Shown one piece after another: positions 53,131 through 63,119 of a stretch of DNA of 64,000 bases. Source of the DNA: Bacteroidota bacterium (GTDB lineage: Bacteria > Bacteroidota > Bacteroidia > Chitinophagales > Chitinophagaceae); NCBI GenBank assembly GCA_026391455.1, contig JAPLEH010000010.1, positions 62,001-126,000 of the forward strand, given 5' to 3'. A model generated the notes under the pieces. That model saw nothing but the letters and a program-made list of their open reading frames with translations, did no database searches and was not told where the DNA came from. The translations under genes and the position numbers were made by a program. Position 1 is the stretch's first letter; each line of letters starts with the position of its first letter.

Positions 53131-54795
53131 ATGCTGCGACTACTTCTGATATCGGTCCTTTTTCCGGCAATAATATTTGCGCAAAGCTATCAGCGATATG
53201 ATACCATCGCAGACCCTGACGCAGCCCTGCAGCAATTATTTCCAGCATTACGCAACGATGCCTCCAACGCCGAATTGCTGTACCTCGTTGCTAAACGAAA
53301 AATGCAAAAAGAAGAGTACGATTCCTCAATCCAATATGCCAATAAATGCATTGGTCTGCTTACGCGCGCAAAAAATAATAGTATATATATCCGTGTACTT
53401 TACCTGAAAGGCAGGGCACAATATTTAATGGACGACAAATCCAAAGCAGATGAGAACTGGCGGCAGAGCCTGCAACTTGCTTTAGCGGAAAAGGACTTTG
53501 AAGGTATTACCAGCGCCAGCACCGGACTCGGAGCTATTTACCTGGACCAGGGTTATAATAAACACAACGAGGCGAATTTCCATGTAGCCGATTCTTTTTT
53601 TGCGATCGCCCAACATGAAATACTGTCTCGCGACTCATTGATGTCCTTCGCCGGCGTACGCAATATGCGCCTGATGGCCACCAGTCTTCATTTTCAGAAA
53701 AAATATGATAGTGCCAATCATTACTACAGAAAAGTGATCGAGCTCGCCCGGGGAAAATATCCCAGCCCTTATCTGGGGGCATTAAGTTTTTATGCAAAAT
53801 CGCTCAGTGAAACGGGTGATCATGCAGCCGCCATTGCCGCTATTAAAGAAGCGGTGGTGTATACCACCAATAACTCCGTGAATTCAAAAGACCGCACCCA
53901 TATCATGCATGTATACGCAGAAGTGCTGAGTGAAAGCGGTAATTATAAAAACGCATATGCCCTTATCGACTCAGCCTACAAATTACTGGCAGCTGATTAT
54001 GAAAAGGTAAATGCACAGGCTTATTCGGAATCGGAATCAAAATTTAAAAACCAGATATTACAATACCAGGTGCAACTGGAACGGCAGAAAAAAAACAAAC
54101 TCTACTATTTAACAGGGGGAATTCTGTTGCTGGCCGCACTGACCTTTTTGTGGTTGCAAAACCGCAACAGTAAACGCATTGCCCGTGAAAAAGCCCGGCA
54201 GAAACAAATATCCATCGATGCCTTCATCGAAGGGGAAGAAAAAGAAAAAGTAAGGATCGGCCGGGAATTGCATGACGGCATTGCACAGGAGATCGTGGCC
54301 ATTAAGCTGGCCATGCTGCAGCAAAAAGCAGATCCCAAACTGATTGATGAGCTTACGCAAATAAGTCTCGACATACGGAACATATCCCATGAACTGATGC
54401 CGCAAACACTGAAAGAGTACGGATTGAAAATGGCGGTAGAAGATATTTGTCAGAAAATACTTGCGCCTTCCGGTATTCAATTTGAAGTACACTCTTCCCT
54501 CCCTGAAGAACGAATGTCTGATAAAATCGAGATCACCCTGTACCGGGTATTCCAGGAACTGGTACACAATATCATCAAGCATAGCCAGGCCACTGAAGTA
54601 CTGGTGCAATTGCGAAGATTAAATAATCATATCCTCCTCGTTGTAGAAGACAATGGCAAAGGTATGACCACCGAAAAAAGAAATGGTATTGGAATCAGCA
54701 ACCTGAAAAGCCGGGTACAATTGGTGGATGGCAACCTGCAATACGACTCCAGCGAAAACGAAGGCACCACCGCTATTGTACGGGTGCCTGTGTAA
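53131..54795 (+). CDS. TPR-containing sensor histidine kinase (HisKA_3 type)
   Basis: RIGRELHDGIAQEIVAIKLAML H-box, HATPase VVEDNGKGMTTEKRNGIGISNLKSRVQLVDG; 2 bp after the response regulator. Confidence 0.94.
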   Translation: MLRLLLISVLFPAIIFAQSYQRYDTIADPDAALQQLFPALRNDASNAELLYLVAKRKMQKEEYDSSIQYANKCIGLLTRAKNNSIYIRVLYLKGRAQYLMDDKSKADENWRQSLQLALAEKDFEGITSASTGLGAIYLDQGYNKHNEANFHVADSFFAIAQHEILSRDSLMSFAGVRNMRLMATSLHFQKKYDSANHYYRKVIELARGKYPSPYLGALSFYAKSLSETGDHAAAIAAIKEAVVYTTNNSVNSKDRTHIMHVYAEVLSESGNYKNAYALIDSAYKLLAADYEKVNAQAYSESESKFKNQILQYQVQLERQKKNKLYYLTGGILLLAALTFLWLQNRNSKRIAREKARQKQISIDAFIEGEEKEKVRIGRELHDGIAQEIVAIKLAMLQQKADPKLIDELTQISLDIRNISHELMPQTLKEYGLKMAVEDICQKILAPSGIQFEVHSSLPEERMSDKIEITLYRVFQELVHNIIKHSQATEVLVQLRRLNNHILLVVEDNGKGMTTEKRNGIGISNLKSRVQLVDGNLQYDSSENEGTTAIVRVPV

Positions 54796-54917
54796 ATAAC
54801 ATTTGTTATTACGCTGATTCGCTCGCTACACTTTTACCGGATCCAAATAAATACCCGCTCAAGGGTATGGCAAATAGGGTCACGCATGAATACCTTGCAT
54901 ACACTAAAAATAAAAAC

Positions 54918-55472
54918 ATGTCAACTGTTTCACAATGGATGAGCTGGGAAGGCGGCATCGACCTGGTAGCCGTAACTTCTCCCGATCTGCAAATGCCCAA
55001 TGTAATTGTACATCTCGGACGGATGGTAAACACGCCGGCAGGCAACGCCCCCAGCGGGATGATTTTCTGGCATCCCGATCCCACTGCCATGCCTTCGGTG
55101 ATGGGTTTTGTTAGTACTGATGAGGCGGTAGGAAAATATTTCGGGCCGAATATATTTGCCGGCACTCCCTTCGAAAATGCACCTGTACTCAATGCCACTA
55201 TTGATATAACAATTTCGTCAGACAAAGCAGTGTCGCGTTGTGTGGTGGGCGGACATACCTTTGAAGTGGAAATGAGCGATTTCAGTGAACCTTACCTGAT
55301 CGACCGCAAGCCCGCCGCTATGTCACCCTTTTACCAGCAAGGCGTGGAGATCCATGCAAAGCGTGTAACACTGAAAGTCAATGGAGAAATAATCAATATC
55401 ATTGTGCCGCCGGTGGGCATTACCGGAGGGCCTGCATCGGTGGTGTCACCCAATGGCGTGTATGCACGTTAA
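54918..55472 (+). CDS. Hypothetical protein
   Basis: Complete ORF from ATG 54918 (MSTVSQWMSWEGGIDLVAV); no family recognised. Confidence 0.6.
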   Translation: MSTVSQWMSWEGGIDLVAVTSPDLQMPNVIVHLGRMVNTPAGNAPSGMIFWHPDPTAMPSVMGFVSTDEAVGKYFGPNIFAGTPFENAPVLNATIDITISSDKAVSRCVVGGHTFEVEMSDFSEPYLIDRKPAAMSPFYQQGVEIHAKRVTLKVNGEIINIIVPPVGITGGPASVVSPNGVYAR

Positions 55473-56489
55473 ATGAAAGCGTTTATGATACGAAAACTTC
55501 TCATTACAGGGGGATTGATGTTCGCATCACTCCCCTTTTTTGCTCAGGACAACTTTGATAGCCCTGCATTCAGTACTGCTTTAAAAAAACTGGATGCAGA
55601 CCGTACAAAGCTGTTTGCAAACGGGAAAGGGTCGTTGATCCGGACGATCGGAAGTTTTTATTCCCTTTATCAATCCACGATTCCGATACCAGGTTCTGAC
55701 TCATTCACTGTATCGGTTCCCGTGTCATCAGGCCGGTTGTACGCATCCTATTTTTTTAAGTCCTCTGTCACGTTGATGGATGCAAAAGCCCGTTCTGCAA
55801 AACTTGTTAGTGCCCTGAAAAATACTTTTCCGGAATCACTCCAGGAAACACAGCGAACCGATACGGTCAATAATTTTATTTATTACAAAACCTGTTTGCA
55901 GCAAGCACCTTTTGCCAATTGCCCCGAAGCGGACTATGATGTATACATCGTATTCTTCAAGGGGGCTTACCAGCTTGTATTGCGGGCTTATGGAAAAAAA
56001 TCGCTGCCATTGCCTGTAAAGAAGCAGGAACTTATCACGAATATTACAGCCGATGACCCGCAACTGGAACAAAAGATCCGGTACCTGATGACCAGTATGG
56101 AAAATTTTTTTGAAACAGAAAAAGGCAAAGAGACCCTTAACTCCAACGAATTTTACAGGGAATTCGAAACAAAGACCAGTATCTGGGGCCTTACTGGTAA
56201 GATCAAAGATCGAAAGTTTGAAACCTCTGTTTATTTCAGTGCCGACTACCGGGTGCTCGTTGATCCGGCAGCTGCACAAAAATTATACGAAAAGCTGAAA
56301 TCGATTTTTATGGGGTTGGGGAAATTCCGTTTTTCCAACGAAACGGGCGACAGCAACCGCAAATCTATTTTCGGACGGCAGGACAATTCCGCTGCGGCAC
56401 CCGGGTTCACCGTTGTAATTGATTGTTATATGTTGGCTGGAGCACCTTCCGCCGGGTTTCTATTGATAAAAAAGAAAAATTCCAACTGA
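55473..56489 (+). CDS. Secreted hypothetical protein
   Basis: Signal peptide KLLITGGLMFASLPFFAQ; starts immediately after the previous stop. Confidence 0.65.
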   Translation: MKAFMIRKLLITGGLMFASLPFFAQDNFDSPAFSTALKKLDADRTKLFANGKGSLIRTIGSFYSLYQSTIPIPGSDSFTVSVPVSSGRLYASYFFKSSVTLMDAKARSAKLVSALKNTFPESLQETQRTDTVNNFIYYKTCLQQAPFANCPEADYDVYIVFFKGAYQLVLRAYGKKSLPLPVKKQELITNITADDPQLEQKIRYLMTSMENFFETEKGKETLNSNEFYREFETKTSIWGLTGKIKDRKFETSVYFSADYRVLVDPAAAQKLYEKLKSIFMGLGKFRFSNETGDSNRKSIFGRQDNSAAAPGFTVVIDCYMLAGAPSAGFLLIKKKNSN

Positions 56490-56558
56490 CCGGAATCATA
56501 AACAAATCATTCAAACAGGCGTTAGTTTTGATTACATTTGTGATCAAAATTTGCGCCC

Positions 56559-57500
56559 ATGTCTGTTCAGGATTTCGAGAAAATATTTCAGGATAAGATA
56601 GACAACGAGACCAAGATCGAGCCCAAGGATTGGATGCCCGATGCCTACCGCAAGACCAACCTGCGGCAGATCAGCCAGCATGCCCATAGCGAGATCGTGG
56701 GAATGCTGCCCGAGGGCAACTGGATATCCCGTGCCCCTTCCCTGAAACGAAAAGCTATCCTGCTGGCCAAGGTGCAGGATGAGGCCGGACATGGCCTTTA
56801 TCTTTATTCTGCTGCCGAAACGCTGGGCATGAGCCGCCAAGAAATGATCAATGACCTGCACAGTGGTAAGGCCAAGTATTCTTCTATTTTTAATTACCCC
56901 ACCCTTACCTGGGCCGATATCGGTGCGGTTGGCTGGCTGGTGGATGGTGCGGCCATTATGAATCAGGTAATGCTTACGCGTACCTCCTACGGTCCCTATG
57001 CACGTGCCATGGTGCGCATCTGTAAAGAAGAAAGTTTTCACCAGCGCCAGGGTTTTGAATCATTGCTGGTATTATCCAGAGGTTCAAAAGAACAACGCGA
57101 CATGTGCCAGGATGCCATCAACCGTTGGTGGTGGCCGGCATTGATGATGTTTGGCCCAAGAGATACCGAAAGCACCAACAGCGATCAGAGCATGAAATGG
57201 AAGATCAAACGCAAAAGCAACGACGAACTCCGTCAGCAATTTGTAGATATGATCGCCGAACAGATCAAAATACTGGGCATGAAATTGCCTGACGATAAAT
57301 TGAAATGGAATGAAGAGAGAAGGCATTATGATTTTGGAGAAATAAACTGGGACGAGTTCTGGCAAGTAGTAAAAGGCAACGGCCCCTGCAATAAACAACG
57401 GCTGGATGCACGGAGAAAAGCCTGGGAAGAGGGCGAATGGGTGAGAGAGGCGGCGGTGGCGTATGCGGAGAAGAAGAAGCTGAAGGTTGCTGCTGCGTGA
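56559..57500 (+). CDS. paaA: Phenylacetyl-CoA epoxidase subunit PaaA
   Basis: [36 protein letters not shown] and [14 protein letters not shown] di-iron motifs. Confidence 0.97.
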   Translation: MSVQDFEKIFQDKIDNETKIEPKDWMPDAYRKTNLRQISQHAHSEIVGMLPEGNWISRAPSLKRKAILLAKVQDEAGHGLYLYSAAETLGMSRQEMINDLHSGKAKYSSIFNYPTLTWADIGAVGWLVDGAAIMNQVMLTRTSYGPYARAMVRICKEESFHQRQGFESLLVLSRGSKEQRDMCQDAINRWWWPALMMFGPRDTESTNSDQSMKWKIKRKSNDELRQQFVDMIAEQIKILGMKLPDDKLKWNEERRHYDFGEINWDEFWQVVKGNGPCNKQRLDARRKAWEEGEWVREAAVAYAEKKKLKVAAA

Positions 57501-57543
57501 TAAGGCTAATTACTAATTATTAATTATTGATTATTTCGTACCC

Positions 57544-57936
57544 GTGCCCGTTTATAACTATTATTATGAATTGCCTGTATATAAAGTGTGCAGGGAATTC
57601 AGGAAAAAAGTATCAGCAGTTGTAAAAAGTCATTTTCCGAAAGAGGAAAATTACCTGCTGAAATCACAGCTGTTAGATGCCAGCAGGTCTGTAACAGCCA
57701 ATATTGCAGAAGGATTTGGACGGTATCATTATCAGGAAAATATTCAGTTCTGCAGACAGGCACGAGGATCGCTCGATGAATCGCATGAACACCTGGTAAC
57801 TGCTTATGATGATAAATATATCACAAAGGAAGTTTTGAGCGAATTCAATAAACAGTAGAGGGAATGCCGGAAACAAATAAATAGCTACTTAAAATATTTA
57901 AAGACTGCTAAATTAGCAGACACCAATAATAAATAA
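57544..57936 (+). pseudogene. Four-helix-bundle (S23/IVP-family) protein with in-frame amber stop at 57856-57858
   Basis: FRKKVSAVVKSHFPKEENYLLKSQLLDASRSVTANIAEGFGRYHYQENIQFCRQARGSLDES is typical of this family. After TAG the frame continues RECRKQINSYLKYLKTAKLADTNNK to TAA 57934-57936, resembling the usual C-terminal helix. Confidence 0.75.
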
Positions 57937-57961
57937 TGAATAATTATTAATCTGAGCAATC

Positions 57962-58324
57962 ATGAATATAGCAATCAGGAAATTCTATTACGGAGATATT
58001 CCAGAGGAAAAAGGCGGAGGGAAAACTGATGCCAAAGCATCCGGGCACGACTGGCCCCTCTGGGAAGTTTTCATCCGCAGCAAACAGGGTCTCGATCATA
58101 AACATGCGGGCAGCCTGCATGCCGCCGATGCACAAATGGCTATTGAAAATGCACGGGATGTATATACACGCCGTATGGAAGGAGTAAGTATATGGGTAGT
58201 GGAAAGTAAATATATCACTGCATCCAATCCCGATGAAGCAGGTGAATTGTATGAGCCTGCCATGGATAAGATATACCGGCACCCCACGTTTTATGAATTG
58301 CCGGACGAAGTAAACCACATGTAA
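57962..58324 (+). CDS. paaB: Phenylacetyl-CoA epoxidase subunit PaaB
   Basis: WPLWEVFIRSKQGLDHKHAGSLHAADAQMAIENARDVYTRRMEGVSIWVV. Confidence 0.97.
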   Translation: MNIAIRKFYYGDIPEEKGGGKTDAKASGHDWPLWEVFIRSKQGLDHKHAGSLHAADAQMAIENARDVYTRRMEGVSIWVVESKYITASNPDEAGELYEPAMDKIYRHPTFYELPDEVNHM

Positions 58325-58404
58325 AAGATTATTGAATACTCATTATTAATTATTGACAAAAACACGAAAAGCATAATCAGTAATTAATAATAAATAATTG
58401 CGAA

Positions 58405-59163
58405 ATGAGCGAATCGCTGATCAACTATACCCTACATCTTGCCGACAATGCCCTGATACTCGGACAACGCAACAGTGAATGGTGCGGACACGGACCCGTG
58501 CTGGAACAGGATATTGCCATTACCAATATATCACTCGATCTGATCGGCCAGGCAAGGAGTTTGTACCAATACGCCGCAGAAAAGATGAATGCTGCAGCTG
58601 GTAAGGAGCACCCCGCTGTGACCGAAGACACACTTGCCTACTACCGTACCGAAAGAGAGTTTAAGAATTGTTTACTCACCGAACAACCGCGTGGTGATTG
58701 GGCACAAACCGTATTACGTCAGTTCTTTTTCAGTACCTATCAGTATTATTTATACCAGCAACTACAGCAATACGCCGATACTAACCTGGCTGCTATTGCT
58801 GAAAAATCATTGAAAGAAGTAAGTTATCACCTGCGCTGGAGCAGCGAGTGGGTGATACGGCTGGGCGATGGCACGGATGAAAGCAACCGCCGTATGAAAG
58901 AAGCAGTGAATGAATTGTGGCGCTATACCGGTGAGTTATTCGTACCTGCCCCGTATGAAAAAGAATTAGGAATCGACCCCGGGAGCATGCAGGCAGACTG
59001 GATGAAAAAAGTATCCGCTGTTTTTGAAGAAGCGACCTTGCAGGTACCGGAAAAAATATTTATGCAAACCGGTGGCAAAACAGGAGTACACAGCGAGCAC
59101 CTGGGCTATATACTCACCGAACTGCAATATGTGCAACGAACCTATCCCGGTTGCGAGTGGTAA
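58405..59163 (+). CDS. paaC: Phenylacetyl-CoA epoxidase subunit PaaC
   Basis: LADNALILGQRNSEWCGHGPVLEQDIAITNISLDLIGQARSLYQYAAE. Confidence 0.97.
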   Translation: MSESLINYTLHLADNALILGQRNSEWCGHGPVLEQDIAITNISLDLIGQARSLYQYAAEKMNAAAGKEHPAVTEDTLAYYRTEREFKNCLLTEQPRGDWAQTVLRQFFFSTYQYYLYQQLQQYADTNLAAIAEKSLKEVSYHLRWSSEWVIRLGDGTDESNRRMKEAVNELWRYTGELFVPAPYEKELGIDPGSMQADWMKKVSAVFEEATLQVPEKIFMQTGGKTGVHSEHLGYILTELQYVQRTYPGCEW

Positions 59164-59175
59164 CCGGCAACGATC

Positions 59176-59658
59176 ATGAAAGCACCTGCCATTGATAAAA
59201 AAGTATTATACGCCTATCTCGAAGAAATAAAAGATCCCGAGATACCCGTACTCTCCATTATTGACCTGGGCATTGTTCGCGATGTGGTGATGAATGAGGA
59301 AGGCGAACTCGACGTTACTATTACCGCCACATACACAGGTTGCCCGGCCATGGATATGATCGCTGCCGCCATTCGGGTGGAAATGCATACCCTTGGTTTT
59401 AAAAAAGTAAATATCCGCTATGCCATTAGTCCGGCCTGGACCACTGAATGGATGAGCAAAGAGGGCAAACGAAAACTGAAAGAGTATGGTATTGCCGCAC
59501 CGGATAAAAGATTCAGCATACCGGCAGATGGCGTGGAATGTCCACGCTGCAATTCAGTAAATACCCGCCTCATCAGCGAATTCGGCAGCACCGCCTGCAA
59601 AGCATTATACCAATGCAATGACTGTATGGAGCCCTTTGATTATTTTAAATGCCATTGA
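59176..59658 (+). CDS. paaD: PaaD-type DUF59/MIP18 protein
   Basis: LEEIKDPEIPVLSIIDLGIVRDV, TATYTGCPAMDMI and C-terminal Cys cluster CPRCNSVNTRLISEFGSTACKALYQCNDCMEPFDYFKCH. Confidence 0.96.
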   Translation: MKAPAIDKKVLYAYLEEIKDPEIPVLSIIDLGIVRDVVMNEEGELDVTITATYTGCPAMDMIAAAIRVEMHTLGFKKVNIRYAISPAWTTEWMSKEGKRKLKEYGIAAPDKRFSIPADGVECPRCNSVNTRLISEFGSTACKALYQCNDCMEPFDYFKCH

Positions 59659-59974
59659 TTTAGTCTTTCATTCTTTTCAACTTCACATAATCGCTTTTAT
59701 TATTATACAATCATTCAGGCATATCGAATAGGTTTTGCTGTTACTGATAAATAGTCCACCTCATTGTGCAGCATCAATGACCCTCTATCGGATCTAAGCG
59801 GAGCGTTGTGCAATTAAATGAACCCTCTTAAAACACTGTATCCTGTTATCAGTAATGTATTCGCTTTGTGTAATTCACTGCCCGCTGTTGAAGGGATTTA
59901 TCATGATTTTGAAAAACAGGTTTTAACGGAGTTTCGGCTATTTATTTAGATATTTACAAAAATCAAACATTACC

Positions 59975-61456
59975 ATGAACCGTAAACTTCTGCTGACCGC
60001 CTTATCCTTCCTTACCATTTCTCATTTCACTCATGCACAGATCACCATCGGCTCGCCGGCTGGTACACCTGTTGCCGGAGCAGTGCTTGAATTGAGAGAT
60101 ACCACCCGGGGCTTGCTTTTGCCCCGCATGACACAAACACATATGAATGCGATCAGCACCCCACCTGACGGATTGCTGATCTACAATACTTCTTCCAATA
60201 CTATTTATCAGTACAGCCAGACCGCAGCACAATGGAAACCCATTGTAGCCGATAGCAGTGAATGGTTTTTTGAACCCACTTCTGCCAAATTATACCTGCG
60301 CCGGGCATTGAATAATGCAGATTCGTTTTATTATAATACCACGTCCCGCAAATTTATGTTTGCCGATACCCGGTTCTATCGTACCTCCACGGGTGGTACG
60401 TTCAACCTGGATGAAGGGAACAGTGACCGTTTTATTTTCAAAACTACTGCGTCACGTTTTCCCAGACCATTGGAAAATCTCAACAGTGCCAATATCTATT
60501 CGGTATATGAAGTGGATAATGATACGGCAGCAGTGAATCGTCCTTTCGAAGCCGCATATTACGGTCTTGGTGCAGACGCTACGGTTATTCCTACGGCCAC
60601 ACAACGTATTGGTCTTTTAGGCGGGTTGCGGGCCTTTACCACCTTCAATGGTGCCGATACGCTCAGTGTGGCAATGGGCGTTCAAAGTCTGGTAACGCTC
60701 CGGGGTAAAAAATATATTGAAGTGGCCTATGGCATCAACAATTCAGTAGCTATTCGCGACAGTGTTACTAAAGTTGGTCAGGTAACAGGTATTCAAAATA
60801 CGATCAGTTATGTATCCCCTCTCGGCACTCCCCGCATTGAAGGAAATCTGTATGGCTATTTCAGTAGCATGTCCACCGCATTGAATGGAAAAGTGGATGG
60901 CAATGCTTACGGAATCTTTTTAGGCAACGTGAATGCTGCGGGTGTAGGTACGAACCGCAACTTTGGCATTTTTACCAATAAAGGCTCCAACCGGTTTGGA
61001 GATTCGGTGTTGATCACTGATGGATCTGCATTCAGGGCGCGTACCGTGCTGGACGTTAATACCACTGCTGCCATGATCATTCCAACAGGTACTACTGCGC
61101 AACGGCCCACCATCCTGTATACGGGTATGCTCCGGTTCAATACGGATAACAGTACACCAGAAGCATTTACAGGCAGCAGTTGGGTAAACCTCAAAACACC
61201 GATCATTGCTGCTACCGCATTGCTGGACGCCCCATTGATTCCCAATCTTACAACCGGTACCGTTATCTATACACTAACGGGTGTAGCAGTGGGTAATACG
61301 GTTTCCATTTCACCTGCCAATCCGCTTCCCGATGGTATCGTTATTGCCTGGGCTCAGGTAAATGCAGTGAACCAGGTAACCGTGGGATTTGCCAATTTCT
61401 CCGGAGCAGGAGTTGATCTCCCGGCACAGACATTTTATATTAAAGTGATACAGTAA
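59975..61456 (+). CDS. Secreted/cell-surface hypothetical protein
   Basis: Signal peptide ending THAQ; GLLLPRMTQTHMNAISTPPDGLLIYNTSSNTIYQYS motif common in Bacteroidota surface proteins. Confidence 0.7.
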   Translation: MNRKLLLTALSFLTISHFTHAQITIGSPAGTPVAGAVLELRDTTRGLLLPRMTQTHMNAISTPPDGLLIYNTSSNTIYQYSQTAAQWKPIVADSSEWFFEPTSAKLYLRRALNNADSFYYNTTSRKFMFADTRFYRTSTGGTFNLDEGNSDRFIFKTTASRFPRPLENLNSANIYSVYEVDNDTAAVNRPFEAAYYGLGADATVIPTATQRIGLLGGLRAFTTFNGADTLSVAMGVQSLVTLRGKKYIEVAYGINNSVAIRDSVTKVGQVTGIQNTISYVSPLGTPRIEGNLYGYFSSMSTALNGKVDGNAYGIFLGNVNAAGVGTNRNFGIFTNKGSNRFGDSVLITDGSAFRARTVLDVNTTAAMIIPTGTTAQRPTILYTGMLRFNTDNSTPEAFTGSSWVNLKTPIIAATALLDAPLIPNLTTGTVIYTLTGVAVGNTVSISPANPLPDGIVIAWAQVNAVNQVTVGFANFSGAGVDLPAQTFYIKVIQ

Positions 61457-61467
61457 TCGCAACGAAA

Positions 61468-61500
61468 TAAAAAAGACACCCGGAAACGGGTGTTTTTTTT
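61468..61500. terminator. Bidirectional Rho-independent terminator
   Basis: ACACCCG-GAAA-CGGGTGT stem with A-run 5' and T-run 3' between convergent genes. Confidence 0.88.
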
Positions 61501-61511
61501 ATCCGCTCGGG

Positions 61512-62084
61512 TCAATAGAGTTTTACTTTGAATTTGCCCGATTCCACGCCGGCGCCACTTCCGTTTGTCCGCATCACATTGCCGGAAAATGTACCACTGA
61601 TGGTATGCGAAGCATGATCATACATTGTTATTGTAGCGGAGAAATTGCTGCTGGACTGGCTCATAAATATATAAGAAGGAGTAACCCGTTCATAGCAATA
61701 AAAAGCGGCCCTGTTATTAGTAAGATTGTGCAGGTCCCGGTTCAGTGTATCCGTATTCAGATAAATGGTAATAGCCATACCGGTATCCACGGAGCAGGCC
61801 GACGGGCCAAAAAAGGTAAACGCAGTTCTGTTTCCAAGCGCAATGGCTGAATCGGCCGTACCGCATAATTTCCAGCCACCCGATTTAAAACTCCATTCAT
61901 CAAGAGCAGGTTCCGTTACATTGGTACAGGCCGGGCATACCGGAAAAGGCGGTGGTGGCGGTGGCGGAGGGGTAATGGTATCCCGGGGAGGAGGATTGCC
62001 CCCGCCTTCGAAGCTGTATTCTTTGTCGCAACTGAAATTGATCAGCATCGACAGGAACAGGATAAATAGCATTAAGGTCCGCAT
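61512..62084 (-). CDS. Lipoprotein with polyproline linker, unknown function
   Basis: Lipobox LINFSC, then GGGNPPPRDTITPPPPPPPPFPVCPAC. Confidence 0.7.
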   Translation of the reverse strand: MRTLMLFILFLSMLINFSCDKEYSFEGGGNPPPRDTITPPPPPPPPFPVCPACTNVTEPALDEWSFKSGGWKLCGTADSAIALGNRTAFTFFGPSACSVDTGMAITIYLNTDTLNRDLHNLTNNRAAFYCYERVTPSYIFMSQSSSNFSATITMYDHASHTISGTFSGNVMRTNGSGAGVESGKFKVKLY

Positions 62085-62231
62085 AACATGTATTACCGGC
62101 TTTCACACCCCTTGGGTTGCCTCAGGTCGGGTAATCTTTAAAGCTACTATTTTTTATGATAATGGCTGAACAGCCCCGACGCTCCAATTGTATTGTATAT
62201 TGTTTTGTAAGTTTGTTCATAAATCAACGGC

Positions 62232-63005
62232 ATGCCTTCTATTATTTTTGAAATCAGTAATTCCATTGGATATATTACCCTGAACCGTCCTGAAAAATTC
62301 AATTCATTCAACCGGGAAATGGCCCTGCTGCTGCAATCGCATTTAGATGAATGTAAAGAGGATCGGGTGCGGGCTGTATATATTACCGGAGCCGGTAAAG
62401 CCTTTTGTGCCGGGCAGGATCTTGCTGAGGTAACTGACCCCGAAGGGCCGGGTATGCAGCGGATATTGAATGAGCATTATAATCCCATTGTGTCAAGAAT
62501 ACGGGCTTTGGAAAAACCGGTGGTGGCGGCGGTGAACGGGGTGGCCGCTGGTGCAGGAGCCAATATTGCTTTGTGCTGCGATGTGGTGGTGGCGGCAGCT
62601 TCGTCTTCTTTCATTCAGGCCTTTTCAAAGATCGGACTCATTCCGGACAGCGGAGGCACGCATACTTTACCACGGCTGATCGGCTGGCAAAAAGCGTCTG
62701 CATTGATGATGCTGGGCGATAAAGTACCGGCTGCAGAAGCAGAAAGGATCGGCATGATCTATAAAGTACTCGCCGATGAAGATTTTTCCGATTCATCGAA
62801 AAAGATTGCTGAAACGCTCGCCATCATGCCAACAAAGGGATTGGCTTATACCAAGCAGTTGCTGAACATGTCATTCAATGCATCATTTACAGAACAAATT
62901 CATGATGAAGATATCATTCAGCAAAAGGCCGCACAAACTGTGGATTTTAAAGAAGGGGTACAGGCTTTCCTCGAAAAAAGAACTCCGGTCTTTTCTGGTA
63001 AATAA
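62232..63005 (+). CDS. paaG: Enoyl-CoA hydratase/isomerase PaaG
   Basis: GYITLNRPEKFNSFNREM, AGKAFCAGQDLAEV, KIGLIPDSGGTHTLPRLIG. Confidence 0.93.
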   Translation: MPSIIFEISNSIGYITLNRPEKFNSFNREMALLLQSHLDECKEDRVRAVYITGAGKAFCAGQDLAEVTDPEGPGMQRILNEHYNPIVSRIRALEKPVVAAVNGVAAGAGANIALCCDVVVAAASSSFIQAFSKIGLIPDSGGTHTLPRLIGWQKASALMMLGDKVPAAEAERIGMIYKVLADEDFSDSSKKIAETLAIMPTKGLAYTKQLLNMSFNASFTEQIHDEDIIQQKAAQTVDFKEGVQAFLEKRTPVFSGK

Positions 63006-63119
63006 TGAAGGTATGAATGGGTAGCCATTATGACTTTATTGACTGAAAGGATCTGGCCGATGAAACAATAGCTACCAGCATTTTTAATTTTTATTTTTTC
63101 ATTTTTCATTCATTAACAT

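Noticed and set aside
56521-56545. Bacteroidota-type promoter (TAnnTTTG) upstream of paaA
   Set aside because: TACATTTG and TAGTTTTG matches exist, but no convincing -33 element; too common in this genome to assert.
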